Shown piece by piece: positions 7,796-15,571 of a stretch of DNA of 64,000 nucleotides. This DNA is from Thermoplasmata archaeon. Lineage in GTDB: Archaea; Thermoplasmatota; Thermoplasmata; Lutacidiplasmatales; UBA184. Position 1 is the stretch's first letter, and each line of letters begins with the position of its first letter. Both the position numbers and the translations under genes were made by a program. A model generated the notes under the pieces. The model made no database searches. It was not told the origin of the DNA and saw nothing but the letters and a program-made list of their open reading frames with translations. The stretch spans positions 1 to 64,000 of the forward strand of contig JAJYEA010000001.1 of the NCBI GenBank assembly GCA_021790425.1, written 5' to 3'.

Positions 7796-9349
7796 CTACT
7801 CTTCGAGGTCGAGCGAGCGGCGGAGCCATCGACTGCCCCGGGCCAGAAGCCGGGGATCGGCCGGGGCACCCGGTGCGAGGGTGACGCGGAGCTGCCGCCG
7901 CTCGATGCGGAAGCGGGGCATGGGCCGCACGTCCCCGACCGCCTCCGACAGCGCGAGGATGGCCCCGAGCAACCGCACCACCTCGTCGTCCCCTTCCTCG
8001 AGGACGTCCTCGTACCGCTTGAGGGCGCTGTCCGGGAGGCCATCCCCCTCGTGCATGCTCCCGGCGAGGGCCGCGAGCACCGTCCCCCGGTGCGTGAGCC
8101 CGTAGAGCATCCGGTTCCGCAGGATGTGCGAGGAGTGCGTGGGGTGGCCCGGGTAAGAGATCACGGTCCCGGAGTCGTGGAGGAGCGCCGCCACTTCCAG
8201 CGCGAGCCGCTCCTCCTCCCCCAGCCAATGGCGGCGGACCGTCCGGTCGAAGAGATCGAGGGCGACCGAGCGCACCCGGTGGGCATGGGAGGGGTCCCCT
8301 CGCAGGGCCCACAGCGCGGCGAGGGCTCCCGAGAATCCCATCTCCCGGGCCGAGGCCGGGAGCGGGCGCCCCATCGCCTCGTGCGCGATCCCCTCCCGGA
8401 TGCCGCATCCGGAGATCGTGAGCGTCTCGGCCTTCCGCCGGTGCAGGACCCCCAGGACCACCGCAAGACCGGCCACGATGATGTCCGCGCGGTCCGCCGA
8501 GAGGCCGGGCACCTCCTTCCGGGTCTCGAGGGGCTGTTCGGAAAGGAAGGAGTAGAGCCGCTCGACCTCCCGGGTCCGGACCGTGAATCCGTGGACGCGG
8601 TGGATCGGGTAGTCGCGCATCCCCTGCAGGGTGTGGGCCAGGGCGCGGGTGGTCCCTCCGGACCCAACGACATGGGCTCTCCGGCTGACCTTGAGCTCGT
8701 CGAGGGGCTCCAGCGCGTCATCGATGTGGTTCTGGAGGGCGTCAAGCTCCCGGATCCGCGGCGGGTCGTGGCGGAGGAAGCGCTGGTGGAGCCGGAGCGC
8801 ACCCAGGGGAAGCGAGAGCGACCGGTAGAGTTTGCCCTCCTGTACCGAGATCGACTCGAGAGACCCACCGCCCAGGTCGATGATCAGGTTCTCGGTGAGC
8901 GGGAGAGAGCTCGCGACCCCGAGATAGGCGAAGCGCGCTTCCTCCTCCCCCGATAGGGAGCGCAGCCGGATGCCGCACCGGCGGGAGACCTCGCGAAGGA
9001 ACTCCCGGCCATTGGAGGCCTCCCGGACCGCGCTGGTGGCGACCGCCTGCACCTGGACCACGCCGTACTCGTCCAGCACCCGCCGGAAGCGTACGAGCGC
9101 CGCGAGGGCCCGGGCCCGGGCCGGCCGCGAGAGCCGGCCGTCAGCCTCGACCCCCTCGACCAATCGAGGGTAGTCCTTGCTCTCGTGGATCGACCAGGGG
9201 GGACCCACCGGCGCGCTGCGGTAGATGACGAGACGGGCGGAGTTCGAGCCGACGTCGATGACCCCCAGCGGCCGGTCGACCCATCGCCCCGAGAAGGTCT
9301 CGGCGGATGGTCGTTTTGCCCCGCCCCTCGGGATGGCCCTTCCTCCCAT
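7796..9349 (-). CDS. ppx: Exopolyphosphatase / guanosine pentaphosphatase family (Ppx/GppA)
   Basis: Ppx/GppA enzymes release terminal phosphates from polyphosphate, or hydrolyse pppGpp in bacteria. The actin-like ATPase-fold motifs are present: phosphate-1 (GVIDVGSNSARLVIY, DVGSNS at residues 32-37), TSAVREA, and phosphate-2 (IDLGGGSLE). A C-terminal HD-type domain follows, with HD at residues 391-392 (VAALLHDSG) and MHEGDGLP further on. Length is 517 residues, the long two-domain form. I use ATG 9349, 8 nt after the SixA stop; the open frame extends upstream across SixA but is low-complexity there. Archaea do not make pppGpp in general, so polyphosphate is the likelier substrate. Confidence 0.92.
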   Translation of the reverse strand: MGGRAIPRGGAKRPSAETFSGRWVDRPLGVIDVGSNSARLVIYRSAPVGPPWSIHESKDYPRLVEGVEADGRLSRPARARALAALVRFRRVLDEYGVVQVQAVATSAVREASNGREFLREVSRRCGIRLRSLSGEEEARFAYLGVASSLPLTENLIIDLGGGSLESISVQEGKLYRSLSLPLGALRLHQRFLRHDPPRIRELDALQNHIDDALEPLDELKVSRRAHVVGSGGTTRALAHTLQGMRDYPIHRVHGFTVRTREVERLYSFLSEQPLETRKEVPGLSADRADIIVAGLAVVLGVLHRRKAETLTISGCGIREGIAHEAMGRPLPASAREMGFSGALAALWALRGDPSHAHRVRSVALDLFDRTVRRHWLGEEERLALEVAALLHDSGTVISYPGHPTHSSHILRNRMLYGLTHRGTVLAALAGSMHEGDGLPDSALKRYEDVLEEGDDEVVRLLGAILALSEAVGDVRPMPRFRIERRQLRVTLAPGAPADPRLLARGSRWLRRSLDLEE

Positions 9350-9357
9350 GCCCCGCC

Positions 9358-9897
9358 CTACTCCTCCTTGCTCCGGGAACCCACGGTGCGGCGAAGGCTG
9401 CGGGCATGGTTCCGGGTGAAGGCCCACAGGATCCGCGCCCCTCCGGGCTCGGTCCGCCCCGGGAAGTCGACCGCGACGGCCCCCCCCTTGGAGAAGCGCA
9501 CGGCGGAGAGCTCCTCGCCGAAGATGCAGTATCCGATGAACCGGGAAAGTTGGGGTTCGTGACCTACCAGCACCAGGTCCCCTCCCCCCGGGACCGAGCG
9601 GGCCTTCCGGAAGAGCTCCGCCGTGCCGCGCTCGGGTTCCAGTGATTCCCACTCCATCAGCCGGTGCGTCCCCTTCCAGGCCTCCTGGAGCATCTCCGCG
9701 GTCTCCCGGGCACGCGCCAGCGGGCTGGTGACGATGGTGCCCCGTCCCGTCAGGAGTCGCGAGAGGCCCTTTGCTGCCCCGCGGAACTCCTTCCGGCCGG
9801 AGGGACGGAGCGGCCGCATCCGGTCATCGGGCCATCGGGCGAAGTCGCGTGACGCGGCGGGGGCATGCCGCACCATGATCCATCGGCGCCCGCTCAA
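9358..9897 (-). CDS. sixA: SixA-type histidine phosphatase
   Basis: A histidine phosphatase of the SixA branch, about 179 residues. It has the RHAPA catalytic motif near the N-terminus, the TSPLARARETAE helix, and the second catalytic His in LVLVGHEPQLS. Bacterial SixA dephosphorylates phosphohistidine proteins; here the substrate is unknown. The ATG directly at MVRHAP would delete the first beta strand (RRWIMVRHAP). I therefore prefer the TTG at 9897, which has GGGGAG about 9 nt upstream. Relatives often sit beside CHAD or Ppx genes, and here it is the first gene of that row. Confidence 0.85.
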   Translation of the reverse strand: MSGRRWIMVRHAPAASRDFARWPDDRMRPLRPSGRKEFRGAAKGLSRLLTGRGTIVTSPLARARETAEMLQEAWKGTHRLMEWESLEPERGTAELFRKARSVPGGGDLVLVGHEPQLSRFIGYCIFGEELSAVRFSKGGAVAVDFPGRTEPGGARILWAFTRNHARSLRRTVGSRSKEE

Positions 9898-10080
9898 CGT
9901 CGGTCTCCCCGTGGAGGGGGAGCGTCCGGGCGCGCAAGCGATGCGCGGCCGGCGGACCCCGGACGGACTTCCATCGTACCCCCCCGGGACCGTCGAGGAG
10001 TAATAGTCTCTCCTTGCTCCCGCGGAGCTTGGGGGACGCTGCCCGACCCCTCCGGTCGGCGGGCTCGATGCCAGCATCAA

Positions 10081-10089
10081 CTTTTTAGG
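10081..10089 (+). promoter_or_regulatory. TATA box of the coiled-coil/UPF0200 operon
   Basis: CTTTTTAGG lies about 28 nt before the ATG at 10113, a spacing that predicts a nearly leaderless transcript. Confidence 0.6.
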
Positions 10090-10112
10090 CGGGGGGGTAT
10101 TGGTGGTTCGTC

Positions 10113-10706
10113 ATGAGTGGCACGCCGCCGCAGGGAGGGGTCCAGGGTTCCCAGAGCCTTCCCGAAACCAAGGTCCGATTCTTCAGCCAGGAATACGCCG
10201 ACATCCAGAAACTGCGCGAGCTCGCGGGGAAGAACGAGCATCAGGCCATGAAGCTCCGCCACAAGGCGGCCAAATACATGACCTCCATGGAAAATTACCG
10301 GTACAAGGCGACCGTCGCGAAGGAGCGCGCGGCCCTGATGTCGGAGAAGATCGCGGAGGTCGAGGCCCGGATGAAGGAGCTCGAGGACGAGCTCCGGGCG
10401 GGCGCCCAGTCGGTCCAGAGCGGAGGGGTCCGTCCCCGGGACCAGTCCCGGCTCCACCTCAAGATCCGGAGGTCCCAGGAGAAGATCGTCAAGCTCCAGC
10501 GACGCTCCGCCTACTATGCGTCCAAGAACGCGCACTATCTCGCCGTCTCCTCCCAGAAGAAGGTGAAGGCCGACATCCTCCAGGAGCAGGCCAAGGCCTT
10601 CGACATCGAGGCCAACAACCAGAACACCCGCGCCGACCGGCTGCAGCAGGCGACGTCCACGGACGCCGCCGCCACGAACATGACGCAGCGCCAGATGGGC
10701 CGCTGA
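10113..10706 (+). CDS. Coiled-coil protein, hypothetical
   Basis: A 197-residue, highly charged helical protein. Heptad-like stretches run from about residue 30 to 95 (KLRELAGKNEHQAMKLRHK, EKIAEVEARMKELEDELR) and again from about 115 to 170. A Gly/Ser/Gln-rich break (AGAQSVQSGGVRPR) separates them, so an antiparallel hairpin of two coiled coils is possible. It has no signal peptide or membrane segment. The TGA stop overlaps the ATG of the UPF0200 gene by one base, implying translational coupling. No function is recognised. Confidence 0.75.
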   Translation: MSGTPPQGGVQGSQSLPETKVRFFSQEYADIQKLRELAGKNEHQAMKLRHKAAKYMTSMENYRYKATVAKERAALMSEKIAEVEARMKELEDELRAGAQSVQSGGVRPRDQSRLHLKIRRSQEKIVKLQRRSAYYASKNAHYLAVSSQKKVKADILQEQAKAFDIEANNQNTRADRLQQATSTDAAATNMTQRQMGR

Positions 10707-11242
10707 TGAAGGTCATCGTCACCGTCGGCATGCCCGGCTCGGGGAAGGACGAGATCGTGAACGTCGCGAAGAAGCTGGGGCTCCACGTGATCAAGATGGG
10801 CGACATGGTCCGTGACGAGACCCGCCGCCGGGGCCTGCAGCTCAACGACCAGAACATCGGCCGGATCGCGAACGAGGAGCGCGAGAAGCAGGGCGCCGCC
10901 ATCTGGGCGAAGAAGACCATTCCGCGAGTCACCGAGACCGAGACGCTGATCGACGGGGCGCGCAGCGAGGCCGAGATCGCCCTGTTCCGCCACAACTTCG
11001 GCGACATGAGCGTCATCGGCGTGTTCTCCTCCCCCGAGAGCCGCTTCGAGCGGCTCAGCCACCGGGGCCGCGGGGACGACTCCATGAGCATGGAGGCCTT
11101 CTACGAACGCGACCGGCGCGAGCTCAAGTTCGGGATCGGGAACGCCTTCGCCCTGGCCGACCACATGCTGGTCAACGACAGCACGCTCGAATCCTTCCGC
11201 GCCCAGGCCGAGAAGGTCCTGACCGAGATCCTCGAGGAGTGA
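10706..11242 (+). CDS. UPF0200-family nucleoside kinase-like P-loop protein
   Basis: An archaeal UPF0200 protein of 178 residues, related to adenylate and dephospho-CoA kinases. The P-loop is GMPGSGKDE near residues 8-16, followed by IKMGDMVRDETRRRGL, which is typical of the family, and a LID-like SHRGRGDD segment. A late LADHMLVNDSTL segment matches the NMP-kinase pattern of an Asn/Asp before the last helix. The physiological substrate is not established to my knowledge. It is coupled to the coiled-coil gene and lies 64 nt before nop5. Confidence 0.85.
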   Translation: MKVIVTVGMPGSGKDEIVNVAKKLGLHVIKMGDMVRDETRRRGLQLNDQNIGRIANEEREKQGAAIWAKKTIPRVTETETLIDGARSEAEIALFRHNFGDMSVIGVFSSPESRFERLSHRGRGDDSMSMEAFYERDRRELKFGIGNAFALADHMLVNDSTLESFRAQAEKVLTEILEE

Positions 11243-11306
11243 GGCGCGCGAGCCCACCACCGCGTCTCTCGATGGCCTGAAGAGCCCACCCCTTCTCCCC
11301 CCTGCC

Positions 11307-12263
11307 ATGGCCACTAACTCTCCTGGACCGGACGGCGCCCGCCATGGCCCGCTCCTCCTGGTCCATCTGGGGACGCGGCTCGCCCTCTGCACCCCGGACG
11401 GCGGGGAGGTGGCGGGGATCCGGCTCCCGTCGAACGGGGAGGACATCGGCCGGATCATGGAGGGCACGGTGCCCGAGCACGTGGAGCGATGGGCCCGGCA
11501 GACGCTGGGAAAGCCGCAGGCACCCACGGTGTTCGCTCGCGATCCGCTCTCCGCCTCGGTCCTGAAGTCGCTCGGACTGCCGGTCCGGTCCCCCCGCACA
11601 GCGGATCTCCGCCGGGCGAGAACACGCTCCTTCGCGGCCCTCCCGCCACGGGAGATGATCGCCCTCGGGTCCGCCGAGCTGGGGGCCCGGCTCTCCTCCC
11701 GGGAGGAGCAGGTGATGTCGCTGAGCCGGGAGTGCGACCGGCTCGAGCGCGTGCTCCGCAAGGACGAGGAGCTGACCACGAACCTGTCGCTCGTCTCCTT
11801 CCCGGGAACCGCGGTCGAGCGCTACCTTCGGGATGCCGGGGCGGCCGTGTCGGCCCTCCAGGCGCGGAGGCTCACCGCGGAACGGTCGCTCACGGAAGAG
11901 ACCCAGGCGCTCCTGCCCAACACCTCCACTCTGCTTGGGGTGCGAACCGCGGCGCGGCTCCTCGAGGCCGCCGGTTCGCTCCGCGCCCTCTCGATGATGG
12001 GCCCGGGCCGCATCCAGCTGATCGGTGCCCGTCGCCGCACTCCGGGGAGGGGGCCGCGCTACGGGCTCCTCTTCCTCTCCGAGGGGATGGAATCCGTGCC
12101 GTTCGACCGGAGGGGAGCCCTGGCCCGCACGCTGGCGTCCCTTGCGTCGGTGGCCGTCCGCGCCGACACGCAGACCCACTCGGACATCACGCCGCTACTG
12201 CGCACCCACAAGGAGACCCGGATCCGCGAGCTCTCCCAGCGGCGCGCGGGAGGGGACCGGTGA
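11307..12263 (+). CDS. nop5: Nop5 (Nop56/58) C/D box sRNP core protein
   Basis: Core scaffold of the archaeal C/D box ribonucleoprotein that guides 2'-O-methylation of rRNA. The Nop domain is unmistakable near residues 207-240: PNTSTLLGVRTAARLLEA and MMGPGRIQLIGA. A coiled-coil region precedes it (SREEQVMSLSRECDRLERVLR). At 318 residues it is short, and the N-terminal fibrillarin-binding domain is divergent. The fibrillarin gene follows with a 4-nt GTGA overlap, the classical archaeal nop5-flpA pair. Residues after the Nop domain are basic, as expected for RNA contact. Confidence 0.92.
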   Translation: MATNSPGPDGARHGPLLLVHLGTRLALCTPDGGEVAGIRLPSNGEDIGRIMEGTVPEHVERWARQTLGKPQAPTVFARDPLSASVLKSLGLPVRSPRTADLRRARTRSFAALPPREMIALGSAELGARLSSREEQVMSLSRECDRLERVLRKDEELTTNLSLVSFPGTAVERYLRDAGAAVSALQARRLTAERSLTEETQALLPNTSTLLGVRTAARLLEAAGSLRALSMMGPGRIQLIGARRRTPGRGPRYGLLFLSEGMESVPFDRRGALARTLASLASVAVRADTQTHSDITPLLRTHKETRIRELSQRRAGGDR

Positions 12264-13027
12264 CGCGGTCCGAGCGAAACGAACTTCCCCCCCGGCACGG
12301 GAGGGAAGTCGGAGGTTCCGGGCTTCGCACTTCCGAAGGACAGGGCACTCGACCCTTCCGGTCGTTCTACACCCGGGCGCTCGGGAACCCGCCCGCCGTC
12401 TACGGGGAGCGGATCCGCTGGCGGGAGGACGAGGCGTGGCGGCCGATGGAGCCTTCGCGCACCAAGTTGGGCGCGGCGCTGGCCAAGGGCCTCCGCGATC
12501 CGCGCCTGGGGCCCGGGACGAACGTGCTCTACCTCGGGGCTGCGACGGGCACCACCGCGAGCCACGTGGCCGACCTGGTCGGACCCTCCGGGGTCGTCTA
12601 TGCGGTGGAGAAGAGTCCCCGGGCGTTCCTCAAGCTCCTTGCCATGGCCCGGCGGTGGCCGAACGTGGCCCCCGTGCTCCGGGATGCGCGCCGCCCGCAG
12701 GATTACCTGGGGCTCGTACCGATGGTCGGGGCGATCTATGCCGACATCTCCCAGGCGGACCAGGTCGAGATCGTGACCGCGAACGCCGAGCTCTTCCTGG
12801 AGGACGGGGGGTGGCTCCTCTTCGCGGTGAAGCTCTCGAGCATGGGCCGGGAACTCACCGGCCCCGCCCGGGTCGAGCAGGTGCTCGCGTCCCTCCAGCC
12901 CGGATTCCGGGTGGTGGAACAGGTCTCCCTGGAGCCCTTCCACCGTAAGCACTTGTTCCTTACCGCGCGCTACGGTGTCCGTGATGGAGCTCCACGAAGC
13001 GCGCCGTCACCCCGGACTTCCAGGTGA
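12260..13027 (+). CDS. flpA: Fibrillarin-like rRNA 2'-O-methyltransferase
   Basis: The SAM-dependent 2'-O-methyltransferase of the C/D box RNP. The SAM-binding core is clear (LYLGAATGTTASHVADLVG, then VYAVEKSPRAF), followed by APVLRDARRP and YADISQADQ. The C-terminal strand ends near FHRKHLFLTARY. I start at the GTG at 12260, overlapping the nop5 stop. That gives about 45 extra N-terminal residues, Arg- and Gly-containing, before the core begins at RSFYTRALGNP. The final 20 or so residues after ARYGV overlap the convergent membrane-protein gene by 68 nt and look non-conserved. Confidence 0.93.
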   Translation: MTRSERNELPPRHGREVGGSGLRTSEGQGTRPFRSFYTRALGNPPAVYGERIRWREDEAWRPMEPSRTKLGAALAKGLRDPRLGPGTNVLYLGAATGTTASHVADLVGPSGVVYAVEKSPRAFLKLLAMARRWPNVAPVLRDARRPQDYLGLVPMVGAIYADISQADQVEIVTANAELFLEDGGWLLFAVKLSSMGRELTGPARVEQVLASLQPGFRVVEQVSLEPFHRKHLFLTARYGVRDGAPRSAPSPRTSR

Positions 13028-13565
13028 TCGACAGGGCCGCCACGAAGAAGAACAACGCTCCGCTCACCAGGTCGAAGAGCAGGAACGGAGGCGACCCGAT
13101 GAGGGTGCTGACGAAGGGCGTCGAGGCGACCCCCACGAGGTTCACGGCCGACACTATCGCGGTGGGCAGGAGGCAGGCCCACAGGAGCGCGACCAGCGCG
13201 GTTCCCCCCTGAAACCACCGCTTGCCATCGGGATGGACCCCGATCTTGACGCGCTTGCCGATCACCCTCCCCGCCCCCACACCGAGGAGGCCGGCGACGA
13301 GGAGCGCGGCGAAGGATTCGACCACGAAGAGCGTGTTCCAGACCGAGCTCCCGTACTCCAGCAGGATGATGCCGGCGACCACGGTGATCAGGATGTAGCC
13401 GTAGAGGAGCGGGGAGATCCAGAAGAGGGGGGTGAGCCGTCGCGGCTTGAGGAGACGGTACTCGAGCCCCAGCAGAAGGAAGACCAAGACGTTGCCGAGG
13501 ATGAGCAAGAAGGGCAGGAGCGTCGTGCAGTTCACGCTCGCCGGGCAGTACAGTCCCACGGACAC
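12960..13565 (-). CDS. Multi-spanning membrane protein, hypothetical
   Basis: A 201-residue integral membrane protein with about five hydrophobic segments (for example LLPFLLILGNVLVFLLLGLEY, near residues 15-36, and LFDLVSGALFFFVAALSI near 165-182). A basic cytosolic loop lies between residues 100 and 118 (GKRVKIGVHPDGKRW). The start is a GTG at 13565. Two Cys near the N-terminus (YCPASVNCTT) could form a disulfide outside the membrane. It converges on the fibrillarin gene with a 68-nt overlap. No family is recognised. Confidence 0.7.
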   Translation of the reverse strand: MSVGLYCPASVNCTTLLPFLLILGNVLVFLLLGLEYRLLKPRRLTPLFWISPLLYGYILITVVAGIILLEYGSSVWNTLFVVESFAALLVAGLLGVGAGRVIGKRVKIGVHPDGKRWFQGGTALVALLWACLLPTAIVSAVNLVGVASTPFVSTLIGSPPFLLFDLVSGALFFFVAALSITWKSGVTARFVELHHGHRSAR

Positions 13566-13653
13566 GGGCGGTGATACCCGGGTCCCACCTTAATGGTTCC
13601 GCCGATGGGGTGAACCGCTCGGCGCAGTCGTTCTCTCCCGCCCTGAGCAGGGC

Positions 13654-14319
13654 TCACACCCACGGGCCGACGGACTGACCCGAGATGGCCACCCCGTTGC
13701 TGCCCGCGACGTAGAGCAAGAAGCAACCCTCGACCTCGAACTGGTAGCTCCCGCCGCTCGACGTGAACGAGTACGAGCCCTGCGGTGACGAGCTGGTGAG
13801 GACGGACGTGCCTCCCGGGCTCACGATGGCCAAGGACGCGTAACCGCCCGTCATCCCCGTCCACGAGAAGCTCACGCGGCTCCCCGGGGAGAAGGAGTGG
13901 CTCTCCGTGCAGGTAATGGCCGTACTGCCCCCCTCCCCGATGATCATCTGGAACGACTGGGTGACCGGGACGGTGTAGGCGGCCACCAAGAAGACGACCA
14001 GCCCGACGAGGAAGGCCACCAGGGCGAACACGATCCGCCGGGAGAGCCGGTTCGGAGCGACCTTGCGGGTACCGCGGCGCCTCGCTACGGAGTCGCTCAG
14101 CGTGTCCACCGAATGGTCGTACTCCTCACGCCGGAGGGGGTCGCTGAGGACGTCGTACGCCTCGTCCAAGACCCGCACCTCGGACCGGGCCCCCTGCGGA
14201 ACCTCCGTCCAGATCCCGGGAGGGTAGAGCGCGCGCTGGGCGAGATATGCCCTCCGAATCTCCTCCGGGCTGGCCGAGGTGGCCACCCCGAGCACGTCGT
14301 AGTAGTTCTTGCGGGGCAC
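13654..14319 (-). CDS. Membrane-anchored J-like domain protein without HPD
   Basis: The first 70 residues have the J-domain pattern: YYDVLGV, then SPEEIRRAYLAQ, then LDEAYDVLSDPLRREEYD. The HPD tripeptide needed to stimulate Hsp70 is missing; the aligned residues are PPG (33-35). A basic linker leads to one transmembrane helix at about residues 95-117 (IVFALVAFLVGLVVFLVAA), then an extracytoplasmic beta-rich, Ser/Gly-rich domain of about 100 residues with two Cys. Start is GTG 14319. The gene lies downstream of the DRG GTPase gene on the same strand, 70 nt away. A J-type scaffold or membrane tether without chaperone activity is inference. Confidence 0.75.
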   Translation of the reverse strand: MPRKNYYDVLGVATSASPEEIRRAYLAQRALYPPGIWTEVPQGARSEVRVLDEAYDVLSDPLRREEYDHSVDTLSDSVARRRGTRKVAPNRLSRRIVFALVAFLVGLVVFLVAAYTVPVTQSFQMIIGEGGSTAITCTESHSFSPGSRVSFSWTGMTGGYASLAIVSPGGTSVLTSSSPQGSYSFTSSGGSYQFEVEGCFLLYVAGSNGVAISGQSVGPWV

Positions 14320-14389
14320 GATCCCCTCAGCCCTCCGTGCCCGCGTTCACGGGCCCGACGAGGGCATAGGCGCCCATGAGCTTGCCGGC

Positions 14390-15511
14390 TCAGGTCGCCC
14401 CGGGTACCTGTCCCCGCCGGATGAGCACCGTGACCACGTCCTGGTCGTGGAGGACGTGGTCCTTCCCGATGCGCTGTCCGGGGAAGCGGGCGCTGCGGCC
14501 CCAGACCTGGGCCGCGAGGAAGTTCGCGCTGAGGTCGCGGGGCAGCCTCTCGAGGAGGTCCCGCACGGTCGAGCCCCGCCGCAGGATCATCGGCTCGGCC
14601 ATGTCGGCCGCCTTCCCCTGGGGCTTCATGTAAATGCGGACGAAGGCGAGGGTCTCGCCGATCCCGTCGATGAGCGCCTCGAGTCCCTCCCCCGTGGAGG
14701 CCGAGGCGAAGAGCGGCTTCACCGAGATGAGCTTCTCCCGGACCGAGGAGCGTCCCGCCCGGTCGAGCAGGTCGCACTTGTTGACCACCCAGAGCCCGGG
14801 CATGTAGACCCGGTTCCCGGCGATGACGTCGATGAGCTCGTCGACCCCGACGTCCTCCCGGAAGATCACGAGGGCATTGTGGATCCCGAACTGGCGCACG
14901 ATGTCCGTGGCGAGCTCCGGGGTGATCCGCGTGAGCCGCACCGTCGACTCGATCTGGACCCCTCCTCGCTCGAGCCGCGTGACGGAGATGTTCGGCGGGC
15001 GCCGGTTCACCCGGATCCCGGCCCCGTCGAGCTCCCGGGCAAGGCTGCGGAACTCGAGGTGGTCCCCGTCGATCACGAAGAGCACCATGTCCGAGGACCG
15101 GGCGACCGCGAGCACCTCCCGTCCCCGGCCGCGCCCCTTGGCGGCCCCCGGGATGAGCCCGGGCATATCGAGGATCTGGATGTTCGCCCCCCGCCAGCTC
15201 AGCATGCCGGGGATGATGGTGGTCGTGGTGAACTCGTAGGCCGCGGCCTCGCTCTCGGCCCCGGTCAGCTTCGTGAGCAGGGTCGACTTCCCCACGGAAG
15301 GGTACCCGACGAGCGCGACCGTGGCGTTCCCGCTCTTCCGGACGGCGTAGCCGAGCCCGCCGCCGCCCCCCTTCCCGCGCTTCTCCTTCTCGATCTTGAG
15401 CGCGGCGATCTTCGCGCGGAGCTTCCCGATGTGCCCCTCGGTGGCCTTGTTGTGAGGAGTGCGACGGATCTCGTCCTCGATCTCCGCGATCTCCTCGTCG
15501 ATGGACCCCAT
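14390..15511 (-). CDS. drg: DRG-type GTPase (OBG-HflX-like superfamily)
   Basis: A developmentally-regulated GTP-binding protein, a translation-associated GTPase. It has a Lys/Glu-rich N-terminal coil, then the G domain: G1 (GYPSVGKST), the G2 Thr-rich region (EFTTTTIIPG), G3 (DMPGLI), G4 (NKCD) and G5-like SAS. A C-terminal TGS domain follows (RRGSTVRDLLERLPRDL to HDQDVVTVLIR). The length of 373 residues matches the archaeal and eukaryotic DRG family. Genes on both sides have unrelated roles, so it is probably transcribed on its own or together with the J-like gene. Confidence 0.95.
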   Translation of the reverse strand: MGSIDEEIAEIEDEIRRTPHNKATEGHIGKLRAKIAALKIEKEKRGKGGGGGLGYAVRKSGNATVALVGYPSVGKSTLLTKLTGAESEAAAYEFTTTTIIPGMLSWRGANIQILDMPGLIPGAAKGRGRGREVLAVARSSDMVLFVIDGDHLEFRSLARELDGAGIRVNRRPPNISVTRLERGGVQIESTVRLTRITPELATDIVRQFGIHNALVIFREDVGVDELIDVIAGNRVYMPGLWVVNKCDLLDRAGRSSVREKLISVKPLFASASTGEGLEALIDGIGETLAFVRIYMKPQGKAADMAEPMILRRGSTVRDLLERLPRDLSANFLAAQVWGRSARFPGQRIGKDHVLHDQDVVTVLIRRGQVPGAT

Positions 15512-15571
15512 GGTGCGCTTCGGGAAGCAATCTCCCTCGCTCTTTAATCCATCCTACCGGAAGGTCCAGCC

